Source of the DNA: Pedobacter sp. SYSU D00535
GTDB taxonomy: Bacteria; Bacteroidota; Bacteroidia; Sphingobacteriales; Sphingobacteriaceae
Assembly (NCBI RefSeq): GCF_017355855.1
Contig: NZ_JAFEWD010000013.1
Coordinates: forward strand, 1-64,000
Length of the DNA: 64,000 bases
Reading direction: 5' to 3'
Positions 1 through 6,680 of the stretch are shown piece by piece. The position numbers were made by a program, and so were the translations under genes. The notes below the pieces were generated by a model. That model was not told the DNA's origin, did no database searches, and worked only from the letters and a program-made list of their open reading frames with translations. The first letter of the stretch is position 1. Each line of letters begins with the position of its first letter.

Positions 1-145
1 CGATGGAAAAGTAGAAATCAAATAACCGCAACACCACTTGTATAGTTCATAAAGGAATAACAAATTGCAGTGTATAATTGAATTAGTAATAAGCAATAAA
101 CCTGTATAGCTATTTCAGGACGAGACAAAGAACGTTTGGTATTTT

Positions 146-227
146 CCGAACGTTTCCCGAACAGTTCCCGAACAAATGGTAGGTTTTCCCGAACAAACGC
201 CGAACACTCCCCGAGACAATCCCGAAT
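146..227. repeat. Array of CCGAAC motifs with 11-bp period
   Basis: CCGAAC or a one-base variant starts at 146, 157, 168, 189, 200, 211 and 222. All steps are 11 bp except one of 21 bp, which is a missing unit with a one-base slip. Eleven is not a multiple of three, so the array does not encode a peptide repeat. The period is close to one helical turn, so all copies would face the same side of the DNA. Function unknown. A second array with the same period lies near 7895-8024. Confidence 0.75.
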
Positions 228-438
228 CAGGTACCTGTTTGGTAATAACCTTTCACGACCGTGTGCGGAATAACAGCCGAAGGAGCTTCGAATCATTACT
301 GAAAAAGATCTGGCAATTCTTCCCCATGCTGGCGCACCCCTTACTGTCCGTAAAGTTGGCAGGGCTCTACGGATTCCAGTATAAATGAGAGTCTCTAACT
401 CGATGGTAGTGGAGTTTAAACTCCTGATTATTGTTCAA

Positions 439-474
439 TCCGTAGAGACGCTACGCTTAACTCTCGGACAGAGG
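439..474. repeat. Dispersed repeat, CGTAGAGACGCT family, copy 1
   Basis: A 36-bp stretch containing CGTAGAGACGCT, CGCT, AACTCT and CGGACAGAG matches 15221-15256 with only a few changes. The ends (CGTAGAG and CTCTCGG, or CTCTACG in copy 2) are inverted relative to each other, so the element can form a hairpin. A more distant relative may lie near 52984-53010. Both clear copies are intergenic. Confidence 0.6.
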
Positions 475-570
475 GATTGTTGTTTCGTTCAATAACGAAA
501 CAGGTCCCGGTACGCCACGAACTGAATCTTAAAAACTTTTTTAAGAATGTTGTTTGTTAGCATATAAATT

Positions 571-1173
571 TTACCAATTATCTTCCTTACTATCACTCAG
601 CGCCTTTTTCAATGACAATATCAGCGCATCGATCGTTATCTGAGTCTGTTTTTGGTATTGTGGGTGCAAGAGCCTCGAATCTGCCTTGGCTTTTTCCATT
701 TGTCGCGCGTTCAGCTTGATACCTGACTTTTGCATCTCTGCTTCCCAGTTTTTTTCCCAATTAATCAACCAGGCTTCCGAATTTATCTTCGGCGGGTTGG
801 GTACCATCGCAGTCGGCTCTCCCTCATACTCTAAATCCGAAATTGAATACCGATACTTCTGATCCTTAAAGTCAAGCTTAATCGAATACATCAAACGCAT
901 GCGCGTAACTCCATAAGAGTGCTTAAGGTTGATAGGGGAGAAGCCTTTTACCACCATCATGCCGCCTTCCTTGTCGTCAATTTCTGTCACAGCTTTGGCC
1001 GAGTTGAAGATTTCGCCCACCCATCGTTTAGCTTTTAAATACAATTGTTCTTTGGTGGCCGCTTGATTTACCACTTCAGTAAACTTGATGCGTCCGGTAA
1101 GTGAATCGATAGGCCAGGTGTCAGCACTTCCAAAAAGTGGAATAAAAAGTAAGGAGAAGAGAATAGCCTTCAT
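571..1173 (-). CDS. DUF4468 domain secreted protein
   Basis: This is a 200-residue protein with an N-terminal signal peptide (MKAILFSLLFIPLFGSA) and a body typical of DUF4468 proteins, which are common, uncharacterised exported proteins of Bacteroidota with a TBP-like fold. Typical features are the early LYLKAKRWV segment and a central MVVKG beta-strand region. The frame stays open upstream to 1482, but the extra 103 residues are translated from a palindromic intergenic repeat (1190-1380), and only the start at 1173 gives a signal peptide. No operon partner is visible. Role unknown, probably periplasmic. The family call rests on recognition of sequence style. Confidence 0.75.
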   Translation of the reverse strand: MKAILFSLLFIPLFGSADTWPIDSLTGRIKFTEVVNQAATKEQLYLKAKRWVGEIFNSAKAVTEIDDKEGGMMVVKGFSPINLKHSYGVTRMRLMYSIKLDFKDQKYRYSISDLEYEGEPTAMVPNPPKINSEAWLINWEKNWEAEMQKSGIKLNARQMEKAKADSRLLHPQYQKQTQITIDALILSLKKALSDSKEDNW

Positions 1174-1269
1174 AATTGCGTAGGTTTTACGCCTGCAATC
1201 TCCAAAAAATATCCTGAAAACAAAAATCCCCGCTACGGCGAGCATAAGCGTTTTGCATAGGCGCTTGCT

Positions 1270-1291
1270 GGTTCGAGCTTGCAGCTCGGAC
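1270..1291. repeat. Imperfect palindrome, CGAGCTTGC family
   Basis: TTCGAGCTTGCAGCTCGGA closely resembles the perfect palindrome at 1939-1962. Nearby at 1314-1332 is GTACTTGTGCCTTAGACCA, which recurs exactly at 1758-1776. Together they suggest a small repeated intergenic element with two copies on either side of the 1384-1692 gene. Confidence 0.5.
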
Positions 1292-1383
1292 ACCTTACTG
1301 TCCTCAGCGTTGCGTACTTGTGCCTTAGACCACTGGCCCGAAACATAGCACCCACAGTTTTGTTGCACTAAAAAGTCATAGAT

Positions 1384-1692
1384 ATGCAACAACAGAATCA
1401 GGGTAAGATTACTATACAACAGGGACAAAAGAACGGTGAAGAACTTGTTTGGGGAGCCGTAGTCGGAGAAACGGAGTTTCAATATTTAGGAGAAGCAAGG
1501 GAAGCATTAAATGCTATAAATTGGGAAACGGCAGAAGAAATTTGTGGCCGAAGGCTGGATGATTCGTTTGCTATTTTGTTCAAAGTGCTTGAGAATAAGG
1601 CAGGAACATGGAAAGAAGATGAGGAGCGGGTTCTCTTATACATGATTAGTAAAGAACAGGAAAGTCTGCAACAGGATAGAGATGGTGAGTAG
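1384..1692 (+). CDS. Small hypothetical acidic protein
   Basis: This is a 102-residue soluble protein with no signal peptide or membrane segment. It is glutamine-rich at the N-terminus (MQQQNQGKITIQQGQ) and acidic and helical afterwards, with VLENKAGTWKEDEERVLLYM near the C-terminus. Codon use and amino-acid balance look like a real gene, and no other frame on this interval is better. I do not recognise a family. It is flanked on both sides by copies of a palindromic repeat that also share an exact 19-bp block, so the gene may sit in a small duplicated or inserted segment. It stands alone, and I see no clear promoter. Confidence 0.5.
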   Translation: MQQQNQGKITIQQGQKNGEELVWGAVVGETEFQYLGEAREALNAINWETAEEICGRRLDDSFAILFKVLENKAGTWKEDEERVLLYMISKEQESLQQDRDGE

Positions 1693-1938
1693 CCGTTTAT
1701 GAAGAATTTAATGGGGCTCGTCTTTGCGCAAGTATGCTGCGTTGACCTGTGGGGGGTGTACTTGTGCCTTAGACCAACAAAGGCTCTGCTTTCGTTATCT
1801 CAATGAACCCTTCAGCCTAAAATAGTCCCTGTCGTGCATTTTTCCGGATTTGCTACAGAAGCTTATCATTGGAAATACAGTAGCGCAATTGACTATTCCG
1901 GCGGTAGAGGGATCTTGGATAGTGACTTAGTATAATGA

Positions 1939-1962
1939 GGTCCGAGCTTGCAAGCTCGGACC
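1939..1962. repeat. Perfect 24-bp palindrome
   Basis: GGTCCGAGCTTG is followed directly by its exact reverse complement, a 12+12 palindrome without a loop. It lies 44 bp downstream of the CDGSH gene (minus strand), so it could end that transcript, but no T-run follows. The rest of the 1693-2005 gap contains only the GTACTTGTGCCTTAGACCA block. Confidence 0.7.
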
Positions 1963-2005
1963 AACAAATGCCACCTGATCCGTGCATCCTGCAATAGTAG
2001 GGACA

Positions 2006-2230
2006 CTAAACTTTCTTGGGTGGCAAATCGAATGCGACTGCTTCGTGCTCAAAATGGCCGTTGTGCGATCCATCACAAAAGGGCTTGTTCTTAGAAAGTC
2101 CGCATCGGCAGATCGATACCACTGTCCGGCCTTGTAGGCCATAAGCGTTACCATTCTTGTCCACAATTTCGAAATCTCCTTCAATTCTAACCGAACCGTT
2201 GTTGTTTATTGTAAGTTTTGTAGTTGCCAT
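2006..2230 (-). CDS. CDGSH iron-sulfur domain protein
   Basis: This 74-residue protein carries a CDGSH zinc-finger-like motif near its C-terminal half: CRC, then 8 residues on, PFCDGSHNG. The three cysteines and one histidine of this motif bind a redox-active [2Fe-2S] cluster in the mitoNEET family. The first half is a beta-rich segment (TKLTINNNGSVRIEGDFEI) often found in bacterial single-CDGSH proteins. The frame extends 12 codons upstream, but MATTKL at 2230 is the better start because the extension has no coding character. It is probably a cytoplasmic electron-transfer or redox-sensing protein; the partner is unknown and the gene is monocistronic. Confidence 0.9.
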   Translation of the reverse strand: MATTKLTINNNGSVRIEGDFEIVDKNGNAYGLQGRTVVSICRCGLSKNKPFCDGSHNGHFEHEAVAFDLPPKKV

Positions 2231-2596
2231 TTTTTGATTTTGGGCAAAAGTATAATAATGCATCAAGGAAAACGACTAATTTCCCATGCCATGATGTAAA
2301 TTCCCCGCTGTCCGGAGCGTTAAGCCTGGAACGAATGTTTCTGAAGCACCATTTCATAGTAGTGCAGCAGATTATTCAGGAAGCCGGGAGCACCTTGACA
2401 TCGACTTTCTATACCAAAGCTACCAGCTTCTTTCATTGCGGGCATTAAGCCAGCCCATGGCTAATTCGGCCCTTAACCTTAAGCCAGCAAGGGATTTGGG
2501 CTTACTGATGTCGTTTTACAGACTGTAAATCCGTATCATTACGTTCGAAAAGCGCATTATCATAAACGACTTGATAGGTTTTTTAAGAAGATTCCA
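2231..2596. other. Intergenic region upstream of two-component operon
   Basis: No gene recognised. An open frame at 2224-2448 is a shadow. The notable element is the 15-bp palindrome at 2515-2529. Divergent promoters for the CDGSH gene (leftward) and the kinase gene (rightward) should both lie here, but I found no clean TAnnTTTG box. Confidence 0.5.
2515..2529. promoter_or_regulatory. Candidate operator, TTTACAG-A-CTGTAAA
   Basis: A perfect 7-1-7 palindrome lies 67 bp before the kinase start. The half-site with context GACTGTAAAT recurs at 4957-4966, overlapping the promoter box of the small secreted gene. This is the pattern expected if the LuxR-type regulator encoded between them binds both promoters. 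No binding data; inference only. The stretch also resembles a tRNA anticodon arm, but no tRNA can be folded around it. Confidence 0.4.
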
Positions 2597-4252
2597 ATGA
2601 ACATAAAAACGCTGATACTAATAATGATCAATAGTTTGATCGTATTGGTGATCGCTTTGTTGTCTTTCTCGTTCTATGAACAGTTTTCAAGTGTTTTGAA
2701 CGACCGTATTCTAGCGCAGTTAAATTCAATCGAAACCCTTGAAAGTATTCAGATAGAGAATCTGATAAAGTCAGAATGGGAAAGTTTTAAAACTTCTGAC
2801 GAGTCTAGCGAAAATATGGATAGCGCTGCTTTCGCGCTTCCGGATAGTATAAAAATGATCAGTGGCATCCACGATTTTACTCCCTATCATAAAAATAAAA
2901 AAGCAACGATAGGCTTTGTTCTGAATGCCAAGAAAGGCAGAAAGATCAAGGTTATCGATTATAGCAATATACAAGAGATCCTGTTGGAACGAACGGGTAT
3001 GGGCGAGAGTGGAGAGACCTATCTTGTTGGCGAAGATTTTCGAATGCGTTCTGAATCTCGTTTTTTTTCGGATAAAAAACCTTATGATATATCTGTAAGA
3101 ACTCCTGGGGTAATCAGTGCCTTAAAAGGGATCAATGGAAGAGCTATTTTTGAAGATTATAGAGGTGTTCCGGTTTATAGTGTCTACAGTCTGATTCAAA
3201 TTTCAAATCTAAAGTTGGTTATTCTCTCTGAAATTGATGTAAGTGAGGTGACGAAGCCTTTGGATAGATTGAAGTTAAGGCTGATGACCTTAACGCTCGT
3301 CGTTTTTTTAGTTGCTGTTACGCTATCTCTTTTCCTGACACGAATTATTGTTGACCCGATAAAGAATATGCGAAATAGCCTGAGAGTGATGGCTAAAGGC
3401 GACTACAATCAACACATCGAATACAAAAGAAGCTCAAAGGAAATAAAGGAAATGTTCGATGCGCTATCGAACCTGAAAGCTTCTTTACAGGGTGCTGTAA
3501 AATTTTCGGAAGCAATCGGCAATATGGATGTAAAAACAATCTATGAACCCGGTAGTGCCAATGACGTCCTGGGGAAAAGTCTGCTGACGATGAGAAATAA
3601 GCTGATCGATTTTAAAAACCAGGAAGATAATACCAGGACAATGGCAAAGCGGCTGTTGGTGAACGGTTTGGAAAATGAAAGGCGCCGACTTTCGAGAGAG
3701 CTTCATGATGGTGTGGGCCCTTATTTAACTTCGTTGAAGCACTACATTGAAAATAACGTCGAAGATGAGTTGAAGAAAAATGAAATGAAAAAAATAGTGG
3801 ATGAAACTATTTCCGAAATCAGGTCCATGTCGAACGCATTGATGCCTGCTTCTATAGATGATTTTGGAATTGGCGTAACACTAACAAATTACATCGAAAA
3901 CTTAAACAGATCAACCAGTATAAACATTGAATATGAGGATCTTACCAAACAAGAAAACTCAAGGATTACAGACCATCAGGCAATCAACCTTTTTAGAATA
4001 AGCCAGGAGCTGATAAATAATTCACTTAAACACGCTAAGGCGAAAAACATCCGGATTACCCTCTCAGAATTTGATGAGTTTATTTCGCTTTTCTATTTTG
4101 ATGACGGGATTGGTTTTGATATTAGCACTGTTAAACTCGGGTCTGGAATCACCAACATTAAAGAGCGCGTAGACATTTGCAATGGTAAAATTACGATCAA
4201 TGCATTACCCGGAAATACAACTTTCGAAATTGAACTACCTGTTGAATCATGA
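2597..4252 (+). CDS. Sensor histidine kinase, NarL-type (HisKA_3)
   Basis: This 551-residue membrane kinase phosphorylates the regulator encoded next to it. Membrane segments lie at about 6-28 and 229-254. The ~200-residue extracytoplasmic part carries GESGETYLVGEDFRMRSESR, a signature of Cache-like sensor domains. A HAMP linker follows (~252-305). The phosphoacceptor is in ERRRLSRELHDGVGPYL with His near 369, the HisKA_3 type used with LuxR-family regulators. The ATPase has an N-box (ELINNSLKHAKA, ~471) and a DDGIGFD box (~501). Its last codons overlap the regulator start (ATGA), so the two are translationally coupled. The ligand is unknown. A palindrome 67 bp upstream may be an autoregulatory site. 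Confidence 0.93.
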   Translation: MNIKTLILIMINSLIVLVIALLSFSFYEQFSSVLNDRILAQLNSIETLESIQIENLIKSEWESFKTSDESSENMDSAAFALPDSIKMISGIHDFTPYHKNKKATIGFVLNAKKGRKIKVIDYSNIQEILLERTGMGESGETYLVGEDFRMRSESRFFSDKKPYDISVRTPGVISALKGINGRAIFEDYRGVPVYSVYSLIQISNLKLVILSEIDVSEVTKPLDRLKLRLMTLTLVVFLVAVTLSLFLTRIIVDPIKNMRNSLRVMAKGDYNQHIEYKRSSKEIKEMFDALSNLKASLQGAVKFSEAIGNMDVKTIYEPGSANDVLGKSLLTMRNKLIDFKNQEDNTRTMAKRLLVNGLENERRRLSRELHDGVGPYLTSLKHYIENNVEDELKKNEMKKIVDETISEIRSMSNALMPASIDDFGIGVTLTNYIENLNRSTSINIEYEDLTKQENSRITDHQAINLFRISQELINNSLKHAKAKNIRITLSEFDEFISLFYFDDGIGFDISTVKLGSGITNIKERVDICNGKITINALPGNTTFEIELPVES

Positions 4253-4881
4253 ATGAGATCAAATTAATAATTGCTGACGACCATGATCTTTTTAGAAATG
4301 GGCTTGTAGAGTTACTTAAAAAGCATGACGATATTAGAATTGTTAAAAGTGTTGCTGATGGTGCTGAGTTGATGAACCTGGTAAAACAGGAGATGGAGGC
4401 GGATATAGTTTTGCTGGATCTCACTATGCCAGAGATGGACGGTTTTGAGGTGTTGAAGGAATTAAAAAACGTAGACGCCAACATCAAACCTATTGTCATT
4501 TCTATGCATAGTGCTGGTAACTACATTGCAAAATGCGCCAAAATGGGTGCCTACGGTTACCTCTTAAAAAACACGGATGAATCTGAACTGATCCTTGCCA
4601 TCAGGACTGTTCACAGAGGGAAGAAGTATTTTAGCGCTGAAATCTCTGAGAAAATGATCAACTTCATGTCTGCCCAAAGCGTCAGCGAGGATGTTTTATC
4701 AAAGAAAGAGGCGGAGGTTTTGCGACTGATTTCTAAGGGTTTGACCACAAAAGAGATTGCTGCTCAATTGTTTGTGAGTTCACGCACGATAGAAACACAT
4801 CGCACGAATATTCTTAAAAAGTTGGAAGTGAAAAACACTGCCGAACTTATTAAAAAAGCCACTGAATTAAGTTTGATCTAA
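4249..4881 (+). CDS. Response regulator, NarL/LuxR family
   Basis: This 210-residue cytoplasmic transcription factor has a receiver domain (1-~120) with the acidic pair in ADDHD, phosphoacceptor Asp57 in VLLDLTMPEMDGF, and the later conserved Lys in LLKNTDE. A LuxR-type helix-turn-helix (~145-210) follows, containing LSKKEAEVLRLISKG, TTKEIAAQLFVSSRTIETHR and NILKKLEVKN. It overlaps the kinase gene by four bases. Phosphorylation should favour dimer binding to inverted repeats, and candidate sites lie at 2515-2529 and 4957-4966. The next gene, a small secreted repeat protein, is a plausible target. A hairpin follows the stop codon. Confidence 0.95.
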   Translation: MNEIKLIIADDHDLFRNGLVELLKKHDDIRIVKSVADGAELMNLVKQEMEADIVLLDLTMPEMDGFEVLKELKNVDANIKPIVISMHSAGNYIAKCAKMGAYGYLLKNTDESELILAIRTVHRGKKYFSAEISEKMINFMSAQSVSEDVLSKKEAEVLRLISKGLTTKEIAAQLFVSSRTIETHRTNILKKLEVKNTAELIKKATELSLI

Positions 4882-4895
4882 ACTTCAATTTTGAA

Positions 4896-4917
4896 GCATC
4901 CGTAGAAATACGGATGC
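4896..4917 (+). terminator. Hairpin after the two-component operon
   Basis: GCATCCGTA, loop GAAA, TACGGATGC: a perfect 9-bp stem 14 bases after the regulator stop. No T-run follows, so it may be a weak terminator, an mRNA-stabilising hairpin or a binding site. Confidence 0.55.
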
Positions 4918-4961
4918 AAATAGGGTGAATTCCTGTATTCCCAAACCCTTGTCATCGACTG

Positions 4962-4969
4962 TAAATTTG
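4962..4969 (+). promoter_or_regulatory. TAnnTTTG promoter box of small secreted gene
   Basis: TAAATTTG matches the Bacteroidota -7 consensus TAnnTTTG and lies 22 bp before the start codon at 4992. The half-site GACTGTAAAT overlaps it, so a bound regulator would contact polymerase directly. I see no convincing -33 element at the expected distance, which would fit an activator-dependent promoter. Confidence 0.5.
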
Positions 4970-4991
4970 TTAGACACATAAAAGAACAGTC

Positions 4992-5315
4992 ATGAAAAAA
5001 GCAGCATTAATTTTAGGATTGTTTGTCGTTTCATTTGGTGCCCTGGCACAAGAAAAAAGCGAAGTAAAACAAAGTGATCTGAAAGGTCCGGAATATAAAA
5101 ATTTTAAGCACTGGATGCATAAAGCGGTGCCAACAAAAGTACAGTCTGCTACCACTGTAGAAACAGTTCAAGGGCCTGCATTTAAGAACCGTCAGCCAGG
5201 GAGAGCTACTGCAAATGTAGAACAGACGGTAGTGACCACTGGTAGAAATGAGCAGCAGAAATTGAAAGGCCCTGCTTACAAAAACTACAATCATCATACG
5301 AGAAGACCTAATTAA
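4992..5315 (+). CDS. Small secreted protein with GPxYKN repeats
   Basis: This is a 107-residue protein with a Sec signal peptide (MKKAALILGLFVVSFGALAQ) and a basic, low-complexity mature part. Three copies of a short motif are visible: LKGPEYKNFKHW (~34-45), VQGPAFKNRQPG (~60-71) and LKGPAYKNYNHH (~91-102). The repeats share GP, an aromatic, K and N. I do not know a function for this motif. The gene lies 110 bp after a NarL-type regulator, has its own promoter box and a strong terminator, and shares a possible operator half-site with the kinase promoter, which suggests it is a target of that two-component system. It is probably periplasmic or bound to cell-envelope polymer. Confidence 0.8.
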   Translation: MKKAALILGLFVVSFGALAQEKSEVKQSDLKGPEYKNFKHWMHKAVPTKVQSATTVETVQGPAFKNRQPGRATANVEQTVVTTGRNEQQKLKGPAYKNYNHHTRRPN

Positions 5316-5341
5316 GGATCGCTAATTCGGATTTCCGTACT

Positions 5342-5373
5342 GGTCGTAGCCTCTTGCTACGACCTTTTTTTTT
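5342..5373 (+). terminator. Strong intrinsic terminator
   Basis: GGTCGTAGC, loop CTCTT, GCTACGACC, then nine T. A perfect 9-bp stem with a T-run, 26 bp after the stop of the small secreted gene. Confidence 0.95.
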
Positions 5374-5390
5374 GTCACCCTGTTACCCCC

Positions 5391-5554
5391 CTCTAGCGCA
5401 AGCGTCGCGCTTGTGCTGTCCTTGCAATGGCCCAACCTAAATGTTAGCTTAGCTTTTCATGAGTACCAAGTACAAAATTAGGGACCAGCAGAAGCTGTAC
5501 TTCGTAAGCTTTGCAGTAGTTTACTGGCTGGATGTATTTATCCGAAACGAGTAC
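5391..5554. repeat. Tandem 163-bp repeat, copy 1
   Basis: The unit begins with the palindromic CTCTAGCGCAAGCGTC(C)GCTTGTGCTG head, continues through GGCCCAACCTAAATGTTAGC and CATGAGTACCAAGTACAAAA, and ends CCGAAACGAGTAC. It is nearly identical to copies 2 and 3. It contains no conserved reading frame. The head belongs to the dispersed CAAGCGGACGCTTG repeat family. Confidence 0.85.
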
Positions 5555-5557
5555 CTC

Positions 5558-5616
5558 CTCTAGCGCAAGCGTCCGCTTGTGCTGTACTTGCATTGGCCCA
5601 ACCTAAATGTTAGCTT
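5558..5616. repeat. Tandem repeat copy 2, left part
   Basis: This is the first 59 bp of the second unit, from CTCTAGCGC to AATGTTAGCTT. The unit is broken here by the RAYT unit and resumes at 6250. Confidence 0.85.
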
Positions 5617-5624
5617 TCCCCTAT

Positions 5625-6241
5625 GGTTGGTGTTATCACCATACCATTTTCTCTATTCATATTCATGCCAGATCCCAGACATTACATATGTTCCATATAA
5701 TGCGTAAGCAAAGGATCAGAAACGTCTAAAAGGTAATAAGGGGCGGAGGAGTAAAGATACTCCTCAGGCAATGAACAGAGTCGGCTCTTACTGGATTGTT
5801 ATGTATGTAGTCAAGTTTCTGTTCCAGTACTGCCCGGTTGAACATTGTAGCTTTATAAGGTCTCCTTTCCTAAAAGTGAAACTGTCGGTCATTTTGGCTA
5901 CTTCTATAATTGTTTAATTCTTTTGGGAAGTTGTGCAGTAGATTGAATTTTATTTGCTGTGCGGTAAATTTCAAAAACTGCTGCTGGACACTTTTATCCA
6001 TCCAGTCATCCTGCTTCCGCCATAGCAGGTGGATGTGATTAGGCATTATTACATAGCCATACAGCCATACTCTTTTCTCATGCACAAGAAAGGAAAGGCT
6101 TTCCATGATAATCTGTTTATGTTTTTCATGCGATAAAAGGTGCTGCCAATTAAGGCATGTAGCTGTAAAAAATTCAAGGCCAGGGTACATTATGTGAATG
6201 TAAGAAAATAAATTTTTAGAGGTATGGTGATAACACCAACC
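5625..6241. mobile_element. REP-bounded RAYT unit (decayed)
   Basis: A 617-bp unit starts and ends with a perfect 21-bp inverted repeat: 5625-5645 (GGTTGGTGTTATCACCATAC plus C) and 6221-6241. Each end is itself an imperfect hairpin (GGTG TTAT CACC core), the usual form of REP sequences recognised by RAYTs. The only gene inside is the broken RAYT at 5682-6190. The unit splits one copy of a tandem repeat, and AATGTTAGCTT stands on both sides (5606-5616 and 6250-6260). IS200/IS605-like enzymes are not known to duplicate their target, so that direct repeat is notable. Confidence 0.8.
5682..6190 (-). pseudogene. REP-associated tyrosine transposase (RAYT), broken
   Basis: The frame from 6190 encodes FFTATCLNWQHLL and the HUH motif VIMPNHIHLLW (~48-58), typical of RAYT/TnpA_REP single-strand DNA transposases. 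It stops at a TAG (5870-5872) exactly where relatives have Trp in a FWER motif (DRQFHF-stop-ERR). The same frame continues with AVLEQKLDYIHNNPVRA, which carries the expected catalytic Tyr. A one-base deletion just after RA (GCCGACTC for likely GCCGGACTC) then shifts the frame; correcting it restores SLPEEYLYSSAPYYLLD and a stop at 5682. The ancestral protein was about 169 residues. One nonsense and one frameshift mutation make this copy inactive. Confidence 0.88.
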
Positions 6242-6249
6242 TCAGGTAT

Positions 6250-6364
6250 AATGTTAGCTTAGCTTTTCATGAGTACCAAGTACAAAATCAGGGACCAGCA
6301 GAAGCTGTACTTCGTAAGCTTTGCAGTAGTTTACTAGCTGGATGTATTTATCCGAAACGAGTAC
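6250..6364. repeat. Tandem repeat copy 2, right part
   Basis: The second unit resumes from AATGTTAGCTT and runs to CCGAAACGAGTAC, nearly identical to 5443-5554. The first 11 bases duplicate the end of the left part. Confidence 0.85.
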
Positions 6365-6373
6365 AGAGCCTCT

Positions 6374-6536
6374 CTCTGGCGCAAGCGTCCGCTTGTGCTG
6401 TAGTTGCATTGGCCCAACCTAAATGTTAGCTTAGCTTTTCATGAGTGCCAAGTACAAAATCAGGGACCAGCAGAAGCTGTACTTCGTAAGCTTTGCAGTA
6501 GTTTACTGGCTGGATGTATTTATCCGAAACGAGTAC
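6374..6536. repeat. Tandem 163-bp repeat, copy 3
   Basis: This is a full unit from CTCTGGCGCAAGCG to CCGAAACGAGTAC, closely matching copy 1. The sequence after it (6537-6680) is unique and leads to the MBL-fold gene. An 88-codon open frame across this copy is not supported as a gene. Confidence 0.85.
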
Positions 6537-6680
6537 AGAGCCCTCAGCCCTTACTGCATACTTGCGCCGAACCATGGGGATGCTTGCGAGTTCTAGTCGA
6601 AAGAGATCTTCTTTCTTTTACCTTTGTAAGCTCTTGGAAAGATCCCGCCGTAAAGTGTAAGGCTTATTAACAGAGATAAA

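Larger units (their letters stand above)
1..570. other. Gene-free stretch with phased repeat array
   Basis: I see no convincing gene here. Short open frames on both strands are by-products of the 11-bp periodic array at 146-227. The right half holds a copy of the dispersed CGTAGAGACGCT repeat (439-474) and a short sequence near 318-337 (TTCCCCATGCTGGCGCAC) that recurs near 24640-24659 with one change. The next gene lies on the minus strand and ends at 571, so this region is downstream of it. Confidence 0.6.

Noticed and set aside
146-227. CRISPR array
   Set aside because: Units are 11 bp without spacers and no cas gene is near.
571-1482. Long form of the DUF4468 protein (303 codons)
   Set aside because: The extra N-terminus comes from palindromic intergenic repeat DNA; the signal peptide begins at 1173.
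2509-2565. tRNA-Tyr-like stretch (GACTGTAAATCC with GTTCGAAA 13 bases on)
   Set aside because: The anticodon arm has a mismatch and no acceptor, D or T stem can be paired around it; the palindrome TTTACAG-A-CTGTAAA explains it better as an operator.
6404-6670. 88-codon plus-strand open frame
   Set aside because: Most of it is translated from the 163-bp tandem repeat, which carries no conserved frame in its other copies.
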